Shown here: in pieces, positions 35,032 through 43,104 of the stretch
How positions within the stretch are numbered: position 1 is the stretch's first letter
Layout: the number at the start of each line of letters is the position of its first letter
Assembly (NCBI GenBank): GCA_049840515.1
Contig: JASGKW010000009.1
Location: forward strand, 1-64,000
Direction of reading: 5' to 3'
Length of the DNA stretch: 64,000 nt
Source: Muricomes sp049840515
GTDB taxonomy: Bacteria; Bacillota; Clostridia; Lachnospirales; Lachnospiraceae
Notes under the pieces: model-generated
Seen by the model: the letters and a program-made list of their open reading frames with translations, nothing else
The model's database searches: none
Told to the model about the DNA's origin: nothing
Program-made: the position numbers and the translations under genes

Positions 35032-35792
35032 TCCATGGCAGCTATATGACGAACTGATTGCAGGGATACCTGATAAGCTCACCGTGAAATACTATCAGGG
35101 CGGCTACAACTGGAGCCGGGTAATCTCCAGTGAGGACAGTGTGGGCCTTGCTATGACGATTCCCACGGTTACAAGACCTGCCATCTCCCGGGAAGCAAGT
35201 CTGATTGGAAAGCCTTTGCGGGAGACAGCGCAGCTTGTAAAAAGCTGGAATCTTGTGGAGGCAGCTATCGGTCTTGCCGCTATCAACAGTTGGTACAACC
35301 AGCCGGAACGCGCTGCGAGATGCGGATTTGTACATCCTGAAGTGACGGACGATGTGCGGGAAGCCTTTGATGTATATTTTGAGGAATGCAAAGGTAAAAA
35401 TGTGACAGTCATTGGCCACTTTCCTTTCATTGAAAAGCGGCTTTCAGGACATTGTCAGCTTTCTATTTTAGAGCGGAACCCTGACTACGGGGATTATCCT
35501 GACTCGGCCTGTGAATACCTGCTGCCACAGCAGGACTATGTGTTTATCACAGCCTGCACCTTTGTAAACAAAACCCTGCCCCGGCTGCTGGAGGCTCTCC
35601 AAAAACGCCCGTGTGGTGATTGTCGGCCCCAGCACACCGCTGGCTCCCCTCTTGTTTGAGCGCGGGGTGTATGGCTTGTCCGGCTTTGTCTCATCCGACC
35701 TTGAAAAGTTGGAGAACGCTCTGCGGGGTGCGAGCAATATGACATTGTTTGACGCGGGGCTAATGGTAGACCAGATGCGGCTGCCACGTTAA
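35024..35792 (+). CDS. DUF4213/DUF364 putative heavy-metal-chelation protein, one apparent frameshift
   Basis: The product (about 255 residues when joined) has an N-terminal DUF4213-like part (IPDKLTVKYYQGGYNWSRV, GLAMTIPT) and a C-terminal DUF364 part (VTVIGHFPFIEK, YVFITACTFVNKTLPRLLE, VVIVGPSTPLAPLLF). The frames join at an A-run near 35602. The family is described as a possible metal-chelation domain with an enolase-N-like and Rossmann arrangement. It starts inside the end of moeA (8-base overlap, AAAGGAT upstream), so the two are translated together. With the ABC importer it supports a metal or oxyanion theme. Confidence 0.82.
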
Positions 35793-35817
35793 TTACTGTT
35801 GTCGGAAAATAAAAGCA

Positions 35818-35870
35818 ACCCCTGTGATTTATCAGTTCATTAAAAACCTGACTATCACAGGGGTATTTCT
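35818..35870 (+). terminator. Terminator of the moeA operon
   Basis: CCCCTGTGAT (35819-35828) and ATCACAGGGG (35854-35863) form a 10-bp stem around a 25-base loop, followed by TATTTCTAT. Confidence 0.75.
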
Positions 35871-35879
35871 ATATGTGTC

Positions 35880-36800
35880 TTATGGCAGTATGTATCCCGC
35901 ACTCAGATATATCTGATACCACTCTTCTCTTGTGAGAACAATATCACATCCCAGCGCTATTTCATGTAACCGGGTCAGATTTGTTGTTCCGGCAATCATC
36001 TGAACATGTGCCGGATGCCTCAACATCCATGCAGCAGCTATTGTAACCGGAGTCACATCATAGCGCTCCGCCAATTCCTCCAGCTGCTGGTTTAATTCCG
36101 GATACTTACTACTTCCAATAAATACCCCGTCAAAAAATCCATACTGGAAGGGTGACCATGCCTGAATTGTCATATCTTTCAAACGACAGTAATCCAAAAC
36201 ACTTCCATCCCTGTCCACCGCGCCGTCAGTCAGCATATTGACCTCCAGACCATTTGCTATCATATTGGCAAAAGGAATACTGAGCTGAAGCTGATTGGTC
36301 ACAAGATCCTGTTTCACATACTTTTTCAACAATTCTATCTGCATGGGTTTGTGGTTGGATACACCAAAATTTCTCACCTTGCCTGACGCATTGAGTAAGT
36401 CAAAAGCCTCCGCCACTTCCTCCGGCTCAACCAGCGCATCCGGGCGATGCAAGAGAAGGACATCTAAATATTCTGTGTCCAGCCTTTTCAGACTATTCTC
36501 AACAGATCTTATGATGTGCTCCTTCGAGAAATCAAACATCACTCCGGGAACAATTCCGCATTTGGACTGCAAAATGATATCCTCGCGCCTGAATTCAGTC
36601 CGGGCAAATGCCTCGGCAAAAACAGACTCACATTTTCCGCCTCCGTATATATCTGCATGCTCAAAGAAGTTTATTCCCAGCTCCATGCACTTATTAATGT
36701 AGCTCTCCAGACTTTCTTCATCCAGGGCATCTATCCTCATACATCCTGCTGCAATTACGGGAACCTCAAGGCCGCTTGTCCCCAATGACATTCTCTTCAT
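35880..36800 (-). CDS. Aldo/keto reductase, YdhF-like
   Basis: A 306-residue NADPH-dependent oxidoreductase with a TIM-barrel fold. The catalytic tetrad is visible as D and Y in HADIYGGGKCE, K in LQSKCGI, and H in LLHRPD. The C-terminal cofactor loop is IAGTTNLTRLHE. The start MKRMSLG at 36800 has AGGAGG upstream. Substrate unknown. It lies 44 bases after the VOC gene on the same strand and may be co-transcribed with it. Confidence 0.9.
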   Translation of the reverse strand: MKRMSLGTSGLEVPVIAAGCMRIDALDEESLESYINKCMELGINFFEHADIYGGGKCESVFAEAFARTEFRREDIILQSKCGIVPGVMFDFSKEHIIRSVENSLKRLDTEYLDVLLLHRPDALVEPEEVAEAFDLLNASGKVRNFGVSNHKPMQIELLKKYVKQDLVTNQLQLSIPFANMIANGLEVNMLTDGAVDRDGSVLDYCRLKDMTIQAWSPFQYGFFDGVFIGSSKYPELNQQLEELAERYDVTPVTIAAAWMLRHPAHVQMIAGTTNLTRLHEIALGCDIVLTREEWYQIYLSAGYILP

Positions 36801-36844
36801 CTTTCGTATCCTCCTGTACAATATTTTCAAATCTTTCTCTCTGC

Positions 36845-37306
36845 TTATATAAGCCCCTCTATCTGGGAAACGCTTAACTGTGTCTTTTGAGCCGCCTGCT
36901 CCACTGTCATTCCCATATTCAGGAACCTTCTGGCTACATACTCCATAGATTCCCCGATTTCAATGATATGTTTATCGGGGTCGTAGATGCGGATAACCCT
37001 CTGTCCCCAGTCATGCTCCTTACATTTGTTCAGATATTCAATCGGAAAGCTGCTTTTTTCTAATCTCTCAAGGAACCAGTCAATATCATTTTCTTCAAAA
37101 TAAAGCTCGGCATCATTGCCGCCCAAAACCGTCTGCTTTTCTATAAACGTTTCCCACAGCTTTCTCTCCTGCAAAGCCAGCCCTTCTGTGAGAACCACAT
37201 TTTCTCCGAAATCAGCCGTCACTTCCAGGCCAAACAGCTCCTTGTAGAAAGCCTTTGATTTCTCTATGTCATTTACGATAAATAATATATTTTTAAGTCT
37301 CATCAT
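36845..37306 (-). CDS. VOC-superfamily (glyoxalase-like) protein
   Basis: A 153-residue protein. Residues 1-118 form two beta-alpha-beta-beta-beta units of the vicinal-oxygen-chelate fold (LKNILFIVNDIEKSKAFYKELFG and VIRIYDPDKHIIEIGE). The last 35 residues are helical (MTVEQAAQKTQLSVSQIEGLI), unusual for the family. Metal ligands are not fully clear. Either of two adjacent ATG codons may be used. It may act in aldehyde detoxification with the neighbouring reductase. Confidence 0.82.
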   Translation of the reverse strand: MMRLKNILFIVNDIEKSKAFYKELFGLEVTADFGENVVLTEGLALQERKLWETFIEKQTVLGGNDAELYFEENDIDWFLERLEKSSFPIEYLNKCKEHDWGQRVIRIYDPDKHIIEIGESMEYVARRFLNMGMTVEQAAQKTQLSVSQIEGLI

Positions 37307-37421
37307 CTCCTCCTGCTCATATAAAATTCTCTAAGATATGGTATCTAATCTGTCTTTATCCGTATTCTACCACGAATGCAAAAATCTTTCCTCTATTTTA
37401 TCCTATTTTTTCACAAAACGC

Positions 37422-37470
37422 AAAAAAGCGTGTGTAAGGGACACTAAAAATACAGTATCCCCGCCACACG
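37422..37470 (-). terminator. Terminator of the DUF438-hemerythrin operon
   Basis: CGTGTG (37429-37434) with CACACG (37465-37470), plus inner AGTGTCCC-type pairing, then six T residues on the minus strand. Confidence 0.75.
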
Positions 37471-37490
37471 TTATGTCTTAAGCCAAAGAA

Positions 37491-38048
37491 CTATGAATAT
37501 TTCTTTTCAAGTTCATCCAGCACTCCCAGCTGATATTCTCTCTGAGCAATATTCGCGGAGTCTTTCTCAAATTTTTCACTTTGTTCTTCCACCCACTGCG
37601 CTGATTTCTCAGACAGGCTTCTCTCTCCAAAGGTAAAGACTACCTCATTTTCTTTCTGGATATGTCTGCGCAAAAGATGCTCATAGCTTCCCGCTGCCAC
37701 CAAAATATCTAATTTATTTTCGTCCGCAGGGTCTTCTCTGTAAGCGTCAAGAGCGGCATCCAAATCAGATACATATAAGCGCCCCATATCATGCTCAACA
37801 AGCATTCCATTTCTTACCAGCTTTTCTGCCGCACCGCCCAAATCTTCTACCATTACCTTAAACAAATACTCTTCTTCTTTTCCATGATGTGTTTTATCTG
37901 CATATTTGCGGATAAAATCTACCATCTTTTTAAAATCATCTACATCTATTTCTCCGCCCTGCAGTGCTTTTAATGATGCTTTGTGGATTACATCCAGCAT
38001 CCGCAGGATATTATCATGTTCTTGCACAAGGATTTTTACACTGTTCAT
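37491..38048 (-). CDS. Hemerythrin-domain protein
   Basis: A 185-residue four-helix diiron protein. Metal-ligand candidates are spread as in hemerythrins: H10 in LVQEHDNI, the pair in KTHHGKEEEYLF, EHDMGRLY, and HLLRRHIQKENEV. Such proteins bind oxygen, NO or iron, or help repair iron-sulfur clusters. The start overlaps the previous stop as ATGA, showing translational coupling. It is the fourth gene of the operon headed by the DUF438 protein. Confidence 0.88.
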   Translation of the reverse strand: MNSVKILVQEHDNILRMLDVIHKASLKALQGGEIDVDDFKKMVDFIRKYADKTHHGKEEEYLFKVMVEDLGGAAEKLVRNGMLVEHDMGRLYVSDLDAALDAYREDPADENKLDILVAAGSYEHLLRRHIQKENEVVFTFGERSLSEKSAQWVEEQSEKFEKDSANIAQREYQLGVLDELEKKYS

Positions 38049-38659
38049 CTTGCTTCCTTTCTCAGAGAATACTCTGCCGATTCGCTGTGGCTGTAGGAAA
38101 TGCTGCTGTTTTCAAGCACTCCCTCCACCCAGGAATCTCTTAAACGATAGTAAGTATCTGCTCCAATATCTGAATTTGTCCAATATCTTGCGTGAGGACA
38201 GCTTTTCACCTGCCACTGCACCAAATCTTCATCCTGCTCCAGCACGGCAAAGGGAAAGTCACAGGGCATGCCATCCAAAAGGATATCATGTATTGCCGCA
38301 TAAGTTTCCTCCGCGTTCAAATCTGACGGCAGGGCGTATTTGCGTCCTAATTCTTTCATCACTTCTTCAAGCTCACCGATTCGCTGGGAATCTTCTTCCA
38401 ATATTCCGCACACCACCTCGGCAAAACGGTTTTCGCTGTTTCCCACCGCCTGGCTCAGCCATCCATGGATATTGCTCTGGTCAATAATATTTTCAAGAGG
38501 CTCCTTTGAAGCTGCGGGAGCCTCACTGTCCACTTTTGCCTGCAAGCCGTCTGCCCAGCCATTTTTTGCCGCCAGGTCCAGCAAAGCTTTTGACATGCTG
38601 TCCTGATACAAAATCCGCTGGTACATCTTTACATGAATCGGTCCTAAAAATGCGCTCAT
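38045..38659 (-). CDS. Unrecognised conserved protein in the hemerythrin operon
   Basis: A 204-residue soluble protein that I cannot assign. It begins MSAFLGPIHVKMYQRILYQDSM, contains a helical middle (RIGELEEVMKELGRKYALP) and ends with a cluster around KSCPHARYWTN. A conserved-looking GPIH near the start and the single SCPH could be metal sites. It overlaps both neighbours by four bases (ATGA at each end), so its product is made in step with the DUF1858 and hemerythrin proteins and probably works with them. Confidence 0.75.
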   Translation of the reverse strand: MSAFLGPIHVKMYQRILYQDSMSKALLDLAAKNGWADGLQAKVDSEAPAASKEPLENIIDQSNIHGWLSQAVGNSENRFAEVVCGILEEDSQRIGELEEVMKELGRKYALPSDLNAEETYAAIHDILLDGMPCDFPFAVLEQDEDLVQWQVKSCPHARYWTNSDIGADTYYRLRDSWVEGVLENSSISYSHSESAEYSLRKEAR

Positions 38660-38871
38660 ACAGTTGCCCCCAGTCTGGAATTTAATTTTGCAGCCATATC
38701 ATCTGCATTTACTCCATGTACCATACAGGCGTCCTCCAGGGACTCCATCTGGGAAGAAGGACAGCCAAGGCAATGCATCCCCATCTCCATCAAAACAGGG
38801 GCTAATGTGCCGTCTAATCTTAAAATATCTCCGATTAACATATCTTTTGTGATTACAGTTTTTTCACTCAT
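38656..38871 (-). CDS. DUF1858 small redox-disulfide protein
   Basis: A 71-residue protein matching the DUF1858 / hybrid-cluster-associated redox-disulfide domain: ITKDMLIGDILRLDGTLAPVLMEMGMHCLGCPSS. The CLGC pair is the expected redox or metal site. AGGAGAA precedes the ATG. It lies between the DUF438 sensor and the unknown protein. DUF1858-like segments also occur at the end of the DUF438 protein and at the start of two proteins in the next operon. Confidence 0.88.
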   Translation of the reverse strand: MSEKTVITKDMLIGDILRLDGTLAPVLMEMGMHCLGCPSSQMESLEDACMVHGVNADDMAAKLNSRLGATV

Positions 38872-38921
38872 AGTTTTTCTCCTTTTCTATAAAAATTGAT
38901 AGTAAGCCGCAGACATCCATT

Positions 38922-40430
38922 TTACTGGGTATCTGCCCACTCGGTAAGTTTTTGAATCAAATCTTCCACAGCAAGGCCTCCCCGCTGAGCCACCATTTCT
39001 AATGTGGCTATATTGGACATGGCTTTGAATGCGATGGGATTTTGCAGTTTCTTATATTTTGTTGAAATCTCAGGAAGGTAAGACCGGATTTTGGGGTACT
39101 TCTTTACAACTTCTCCAATCACAGTGTCCGGTGTAAAACCGTAAGGATTTTCTTTTATGGCTTTTGGCTCTTCTTTCGCGCCGCTTTTGACCTTTTCTCC
39201 GTGATTTTCCCAGGTTAACAGCCTCTGGCTGCCCTCCAGGCTTCTAATGTGGGTGGCATCCTGCATCATTTCCAGAACACCCCGGAACTTTCCATTATCA
39301 TCTCTCACGGCTGTGTAAAGAATGTAAACGAATTTTCCGCCCATCTCCAGCCAAAATTCCGCAGAATCTTCCCGGCCGGCCCGAAACTCTTCTATAATCT
39401 TCTCTACATTGTGAACGCTCTCCCTGGGGTGACAGTTCTTTACATCCCGTCCAATTACGCCGGGGCTTCTTGGAAATACACGGTGTTTTGTGTCACTGTA
39501 AAACCGAACCAGCTCATTTTCATCCACATAGGACAGGTCTATGGGCAAATGACGGAAAATCAGATTTATCTGCTCCAGTGTCAGCTTACCCTGTCTGACA
39601 TCCAGCTCCTCCGCCTGTCCGCCTATGCCATGCTTTTTCAATAATTCCTGGAGTTCCGCTCCAAAAGAGGAATCTTCTATTCCATTCAATTGTTTATTTG
39701 AATGAGCAGAAACAGGCGCTCCCGGCGGTGTATCAATGAGACAATATCCAATCTCATCATCCCCTGCCCTCATCTTCAGAAACTCTTCATCTGAAATCAT
39801 TTCCATTGCTGACGGAAATAATACAATGTCTTCTTTTTCAAGCAATTCTTCTATGGCGGGAACAAACTCTCTGTATTGCTGCAAAAAATTTTCCTCATCG
39901 GCATTTTCCAGCGCCTGGGCTGCTCTGCGCAGTGAATTAATCACTTTATCATCCAATGTCCACATAATCTTGCTTGGCCTGTCGAATCCCGCTTTTTCAA
40001 ATGCCGGATATAACTGGTTCTGCTTGCGTGAAAGATGGACATCATACTGCTTTAAATCTTCCATGACCTCAGCCCACTGATTCAATATGAATTTCCCTTT
40101 AGAAAGTTCTTCTGCTTTCTTCAATATCAGCTTCACAACTTCATTTTCACGCTGATATGTGCGAATCGGATGCCAGTCTTCCAACTCCAAATCAGGAGCC
40201 TGCAAAACGTTTTTAAATATAATCAAAAAAGACTCAATATTGTTGTAAACTGTGTCGTCATCAATATTCCGGTTTGTTAATTCCTGCTCTGCCAATGCCA
40301 AATCTTCCACAGGCACCTTCTGAAATTCACTTTCAACCGTTTTCTTCGCCTCTTCCAACTGCATTTTTCCTGTAACAAAAGCCTCTAAAATGTCTGCCAG
40401 CCTGGAAATCTTGCTGCTATTTGTTGACAT
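38922..40430 (-). CDS. DUF438 / hemerythrin-like / PAS / DUF1858 multidomain protein
   Basis: A 502-residue cytosolic protein. Residues 1-85 match DUF438 (ISRLADILEAFVTGK, VPVEDLALAEQEL). Residues about 90-225 are a hemerythrin-like helical domain (HPIRTYQRENEVV, HLSRKQNQLYPAFE, EELLEKEDIVLFP). Residues about 285-405 hold a PAS-like segment (LSYVDENELVRFYSD, GRDVKNCHPRESV, WLEMGGKFVYILYTAV), and 430-502 a DUF1858-like end (FTPDTVIGEVVKKYP). It probably senses a gas or redox signal through iron or a PAS cofactor. It heads the operon behind the operator at 40580-40599. Confidence 0.9.
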   Translation of the reverse strand: MSTNSSKISRLADILEAFVTGKMQLEEAKKTVESEFQKVPVEDLALAEQELTNRNIDDDTVYNNIESFLIIFKNVLQAPDLELEDWHPIRTYQRENEVVKLILKKAEELSKGKFILNQWAEVMEDLKQYDVHLSRKQNQLYPAFEKAGFDRPSKIMWTLDDKVINSLRRAAQALENADEENFLQQYREFVPAIEELLEKEDIVLFPSAMEMISDEEFLKMRAGDDEIGYCLIDTPPGAPVSAHSNKQLNGIEDSSFGAELQELLKKHGIGGQAEELDVRQGKLTLEQINLIFRHLPIDLSYVDENELVRFYSDTKHRVFPRSPGVIGRDVKNCHPRESVHNVEKIIEEFRAGREDSAEFWLEMGGKFVYILYTAVRDDNGKFRGVLEMMQDATHIRSLEGSQRLLTWENHGEKVKSGAKEEPKAIKENPYGFTPDTVIGEVVKKYPKIRSYLPEISTKYKKLQNPIAFKAMSNIATLEMVAQRGGLAVEDLIQKLTEWADTQ

Positions 40431-40554
40431 ATGATTATCACCTCCAAAATAATATTGTTTCCCTTATCCTGTATTATTACTTCAAGTTTTATTATATTCT
40501 GCGATAATTCAGCCACAGGCCAGATTGTATCCTATATGTCTGAACTATAATTGA

Positions 40555-40612
40555 ATTTTACCTTCTATAAATAAGGTTGTATGTTGCATTTGCAACATAT
40601 GCGCGATATAAT
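40555..40612. promoter_or_regulatory. Shared Crp/Fnr-type operator between divergent promoters
   Basis: The palindrome TATGTTGC-ATTT-GCAACATA (40580-40599) is centred at 40589.5. To the left, a -10 TAAAAT (40560-40555, minus) would start near 40548, placing the site at -41.5 for the DUF438 operon. To the right, TTGCAT (40584-40589) and TATAAT (40607-40612), 17 bases apart, form the regulator promoter, with the site covering its -35. This predicts activation one way and self-repression the other. Confidence 0.72.
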
Positions 40613-40711
40613 TTAAATAACATAAGCAGTTCAGCCACATATTAAGAAGTTTAAATATATCAGCAAACCCAAAGATGACGGTCCAATTCTTACAAGATTG
40701 AGGTGAATATC

Positions 40712-41389
40712 ATGAAAATAAATGCAAAGTTTTTACAAACCGTACCTTTATTTCAGGGAATCAAAGAAGATGAGTTTGTACATCTTCTTGATTGTATTGG
40801 AGCAAAGGAAAAATCCTATGCCAAAAATGAATTTATTTTTCTCAGCGGGGACGTCCCCACCACGATTGGCATTATTCTGGACGGAAGAGTGCAAATTATC
40901 AAAGAGGATTTCTTCGGCAACCGCACCATATTAAACAGCCTCGGTCCTGGCTCCGCTTTCGGAGAATCCTTCATAGGAGGCGGTAATTTCCCTCTCACTG
41001 TATCTGTACAGGCTGTGGAGAACAGTACGGTTCTATTTTGCCCCTTTGACCTTATCATGCACATTTGTCCACATGCATGCGAATTTCATAATACCCTTAT
41101 CCGAAATATGGTTGTCATGATTTCCCGGCAAAATATGAAGCTGCTGGAGCAACTAGAAGTAACCACAAAGCACTCACTGCGGGAAAAAATTCTAACCTAC
41201 CTGAATCAACTGGCACAGGAACAGAATTCTACAACAGTAACTTCCCATCTGGGCAGAGTCGACCTCGCAGATTTCCTTGGGGTTGACCGCAGTTCACTGA
41301 CCCGCGAACTAAATCGGATGGAAGAAGAAGGGCTGATAGCATTTAAGAGAAATACATATGCCCTGAAAAATATTGCAAATGCTTTTTAA
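40712..41389 (+). CDS. Crp/Fnr-family transcription regulator (second copy)
   Basis: A 225-residue regulator. The sensor barrel has YAKNEFIFLSGD, GIILDGRVQII and LGPGSAFGESF. A cysteine-histidine cluster (FCPFDLIMHICPHACEFHN) precedes the dimer helix. The helix-turn-helix is LGRVDLADFLGVDRSSLTRELNRM, very close to that of the first copy. GAGGTG lies upstream of the ATG at 40712; an in-frame GTG at 40703 is less likely. It sits between the two operons it probably controls. No Fnr-type N-terminal cluster motif is present, so the signal may be read by the internal cysteines, heme or a ligand. Confidence 0.9.
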   Translation: MKINAKFLQTVPLFQGIKEDEFVHLLDCIGAKEKSYAKNEFIFLSGDVPTTIGIILDGRVQIIKEDFFGNRTILNSLGPGSAFGESFIGGGNFPLTVSVQAVENSTVLFCPFDLIMHICPHACEFHNTLIRNMVVMISRQNMKLLEQLEVTTKHSLREKILTYLNQLAQEQNSTTVTSHLGRVDLADFLGVDRSSLTRELNRMEEEGLIAFKRNTYALKNIANAF

Positions 41390-41402
41390 AAACAGGATAT
41401 TT

Positions 41403-42404
41403 CTAGAAGTCCGTTAAAGAAAGCAGATTTCCGCTGCGCAGTTTGTGCCGCGCGCCTTGAATAACGGCATCCATTTTCTCAAGTTCTTCCAACAATTCCT
41501 TTTCTTCTTCATTGGTGGTGATTACTTTGCTGATACCACCGTTTTTGATGACAATACGTTTATCGGCAATCAGGGCCAACAGCGGGTCGTGGGTCGCCAT
41601 CAATACGATTTTGTCCTCAGATACCAAAAGCTCCAACGCCTTTTTCCTGTCAATACCTGCATTTTCAATCTCATCAATCAATACGATAGGTGAAGAGCTT
41701 AAAATCGCGGTATCTGCAATCATCAGAGCGCGTGACTGACCGCCGGAAAGGCTGGTCACAGGGGTGTCCATGCTGAATTTTTCACCTGCCAGATTGTTAG
41801 CTTCTTCAATAATGCGGGCAATCACTGTATCCGGGTCCTCACACAGGCGGCTTTGAGCGTGAAGCTGCAAGAACTCCTGTGCTGTCAGGTCCATGACGAA
41901 GTTCATGTTCTGGGACAGTTGGGCAACCAGATTATTATTGGAAGAAAATCTCCACTTGTTATCGGGAACTTCCTCGTTGATTAAAATACTGCGCCCTGTG
42001 GGAGTGTCGGCCTGTGCCGCCCACTCAATGTCCGCCAGCAGACGGCTTTTTCCAGAGCCGGTCGGGCCGACTATGGAAACAATTTCAGACGCATGAACTG
42101 TCAGTTTTTCAAAGCCTTCCGCCGTTCCCGATTTGTCATGTCCGGGCAAGATAGTCAGTGAACGCACCTGATTGGATGCTCCCAGCCCTAAAAACTCCTG
42201 CATCTGGTTTATAAATACTACAAGGTCAGACAACAGTTTTTCTTTGTCTATGGCCTGGTCCTCCAGTTCATCCAAGGTAAAATGTTCTAAAAATTCCGGG
42301 AAGGTTAATTCCTCATAGCCGGAGACATCCAGCTTGTTCTGCTCAAAATAAGATGCCGCATAAGGATGCTCTTCCAGCAAGCGAGCTATACTCAAATCCA
42401 TCAT
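41403..42404 (-). CDS. ABC ATPase with DUF1858-like N-terminus, no partner permease
   Basis: A 333-residue soluble protein. Residues 1-72 are helical and follow the DUF1858/ScdA-N-like pattern (SIARLLEEHPYAASYFEQNKL, LTFPEFLEHF, IDKEKLLSDL) but lack cysteines. The ABC core has Walker A GPTGSGKSRLL, signature SLSGGQSRALMIAD, Walker B IVLIDEIENAG and H-loop MATHDPLLA. The sequence is closer to repair or assembly ABC ATPases than to importers. It overlaps the GTPase gene by four bases (ATGA). With no membrane component in the operon it probably does mechanical work on a protein or cofactor in the cytosol. Confidence 0.85.
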   Translation of the reverse strand: MMDLSIARLLEEHPYAASYFEQNKLDVSGYEELTFPEFLEHFTLDELEDQAIDKEKLLSDLVVFINQMQEFLGLGASNQVRSLTILPGHDKSGTAEGFEKLTVHASEIVSIVGPTGSGKSRLLADIEWAAQADTPTGRSILINEEVPDNKWRFSSNNNLVAQLSQNMNFVMDLTAQEFLQLHAQSRLCEDPDTVIARIIEEANNLAGEKFSMDTPVTSLSGGQSRALMIADTAILSSSPIVLIDEIENAGIDRKKALELLVSEDKIVLMATHDPLLALIADKRIVIKNGGISKVITTNEEEKELLEELEKMDAVIQGARHKLRSGNLLSLTDF

Positions 42405-43102
42405 TTGTCATCCACCCCCAAATCCATTTTTTTGATATTGCCCATCTGGAAATCCTCGCCGATGCGTGTTTCGCCCAGGCAGTAAGAACAGAGCGCCGCC
42501 GGCATAGGAAAGCGAAGCTGCATTCCCTGTACCGAATCCACCTTCTGATCCTCGTCATAAAGCAGAGTTCCCAGTTCATACGCACCCTGTCCTGTCAGGC
42601 CATTTACGTGCATGGTAATAGCGTTGGGATTGACTGAGCTGACGCGGGATGCGAATACTTCGCGCTCTGCCTGGGACACAATATCACCCTTGGTGATAAC
42701 CACAAGGTCAGCAGATTTCAGCATGGGGCCAATCTTTTTGGGAGTATTGATTCCTGAAAGATTGTCGATGACACACACTCCCTTAATCTTTTTGATATAG
42801 GGTGAGCAGCGGTTGCACAATCCGGCAGATTCACTGATAAGCAAATCCAGTCCAGCCTGATTCCCCCACTTGACAATCTCTTCTATATTGGAAGCAAAAA
42901 AGTGGTCAGGGCACAGTGCACCTGAAAGTCCTTTTTTTACTGGAACGCCGGCCTTTTCATAGGCAATGTCATCGTCAGTATACAGGCAGTCAAATTTGAC
43001 AACACCCACTTTAATGCCCCGGTTCTGAAATGAGGCAATGGTTTTTAAAATGACCGATGTCTTGCCTGATGACGGAGGTCCGGAAAAAATTGTTAAATTC
43101 AT
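42401..43102 (-). CDS. G3E-type (HypB/UreG-like) GTPase
   Basis: A 233-residue P-loop GTPase of the metallocentre-assembly kind. Walker A is FSGPPSSGKTSVI, the G2/G3 region reads GVVKFDCLYTDDD and LLISESAGLCNRCSPY, and the specificity motif is ITKGD. Two CxxC pairs (CNRC near residue 120 and CSYC near 210) could bind a metal or cluster. HypB, UreG and CooC use such folds to deliver nickel. It lies between the binding-protein-like and ABC ATPase genes with overlaps or two-base gaps, so the three products are likely to act together. No urease, NiFe hydrogenase or CO dehydrogenase genes are nearby. Confidence 0.85.
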   Translation of the reverse strand: MNLTIFSGPPSSGKTSVILKTIASFQNRGIKVGVVKFDCLYTDDDIAYEKAGVPVKKGLSGALCPDHFFASNIEEIVKWGNQAGLDLLISESAGLCNRCSPYIKKIKGVCVIDNLSGINTPKKIGPMLKSADLVVITKGDIVSQAEREVFASRVSSVNPNAITMHVNGLTGQGAYELGTLLYDEDQKVDSVQGMQLRFPMPAALCSYCLGETRIGEDFQMGNIKKMDLGVDDK

Positions 43103-43104
43103 AA

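Noticed and set aside
40500..40650. TTCAGCC(A/G) words in several intergenic gaps as remnants of the 136-bp repeat
   Set aside because: Matches at 40511, 40628 and 55338 are only about eight to twelve bases and do not extend.
41403..42404. ABC ATPase as part of a normal importer with the downstream binding protein
   Set aside because: There is no permease gene, the binding protein lacks a signal peptide, and a GTPase gene is embedded between them.
42200..42404. N-terminus of the ABC ATPase as an ScdA-type NO-response domain
   Set aside because: The helical pattern is similar but the cysteine-rich motif of ScdA is absent; DUF1858-like fits slightly better and remains tentative.
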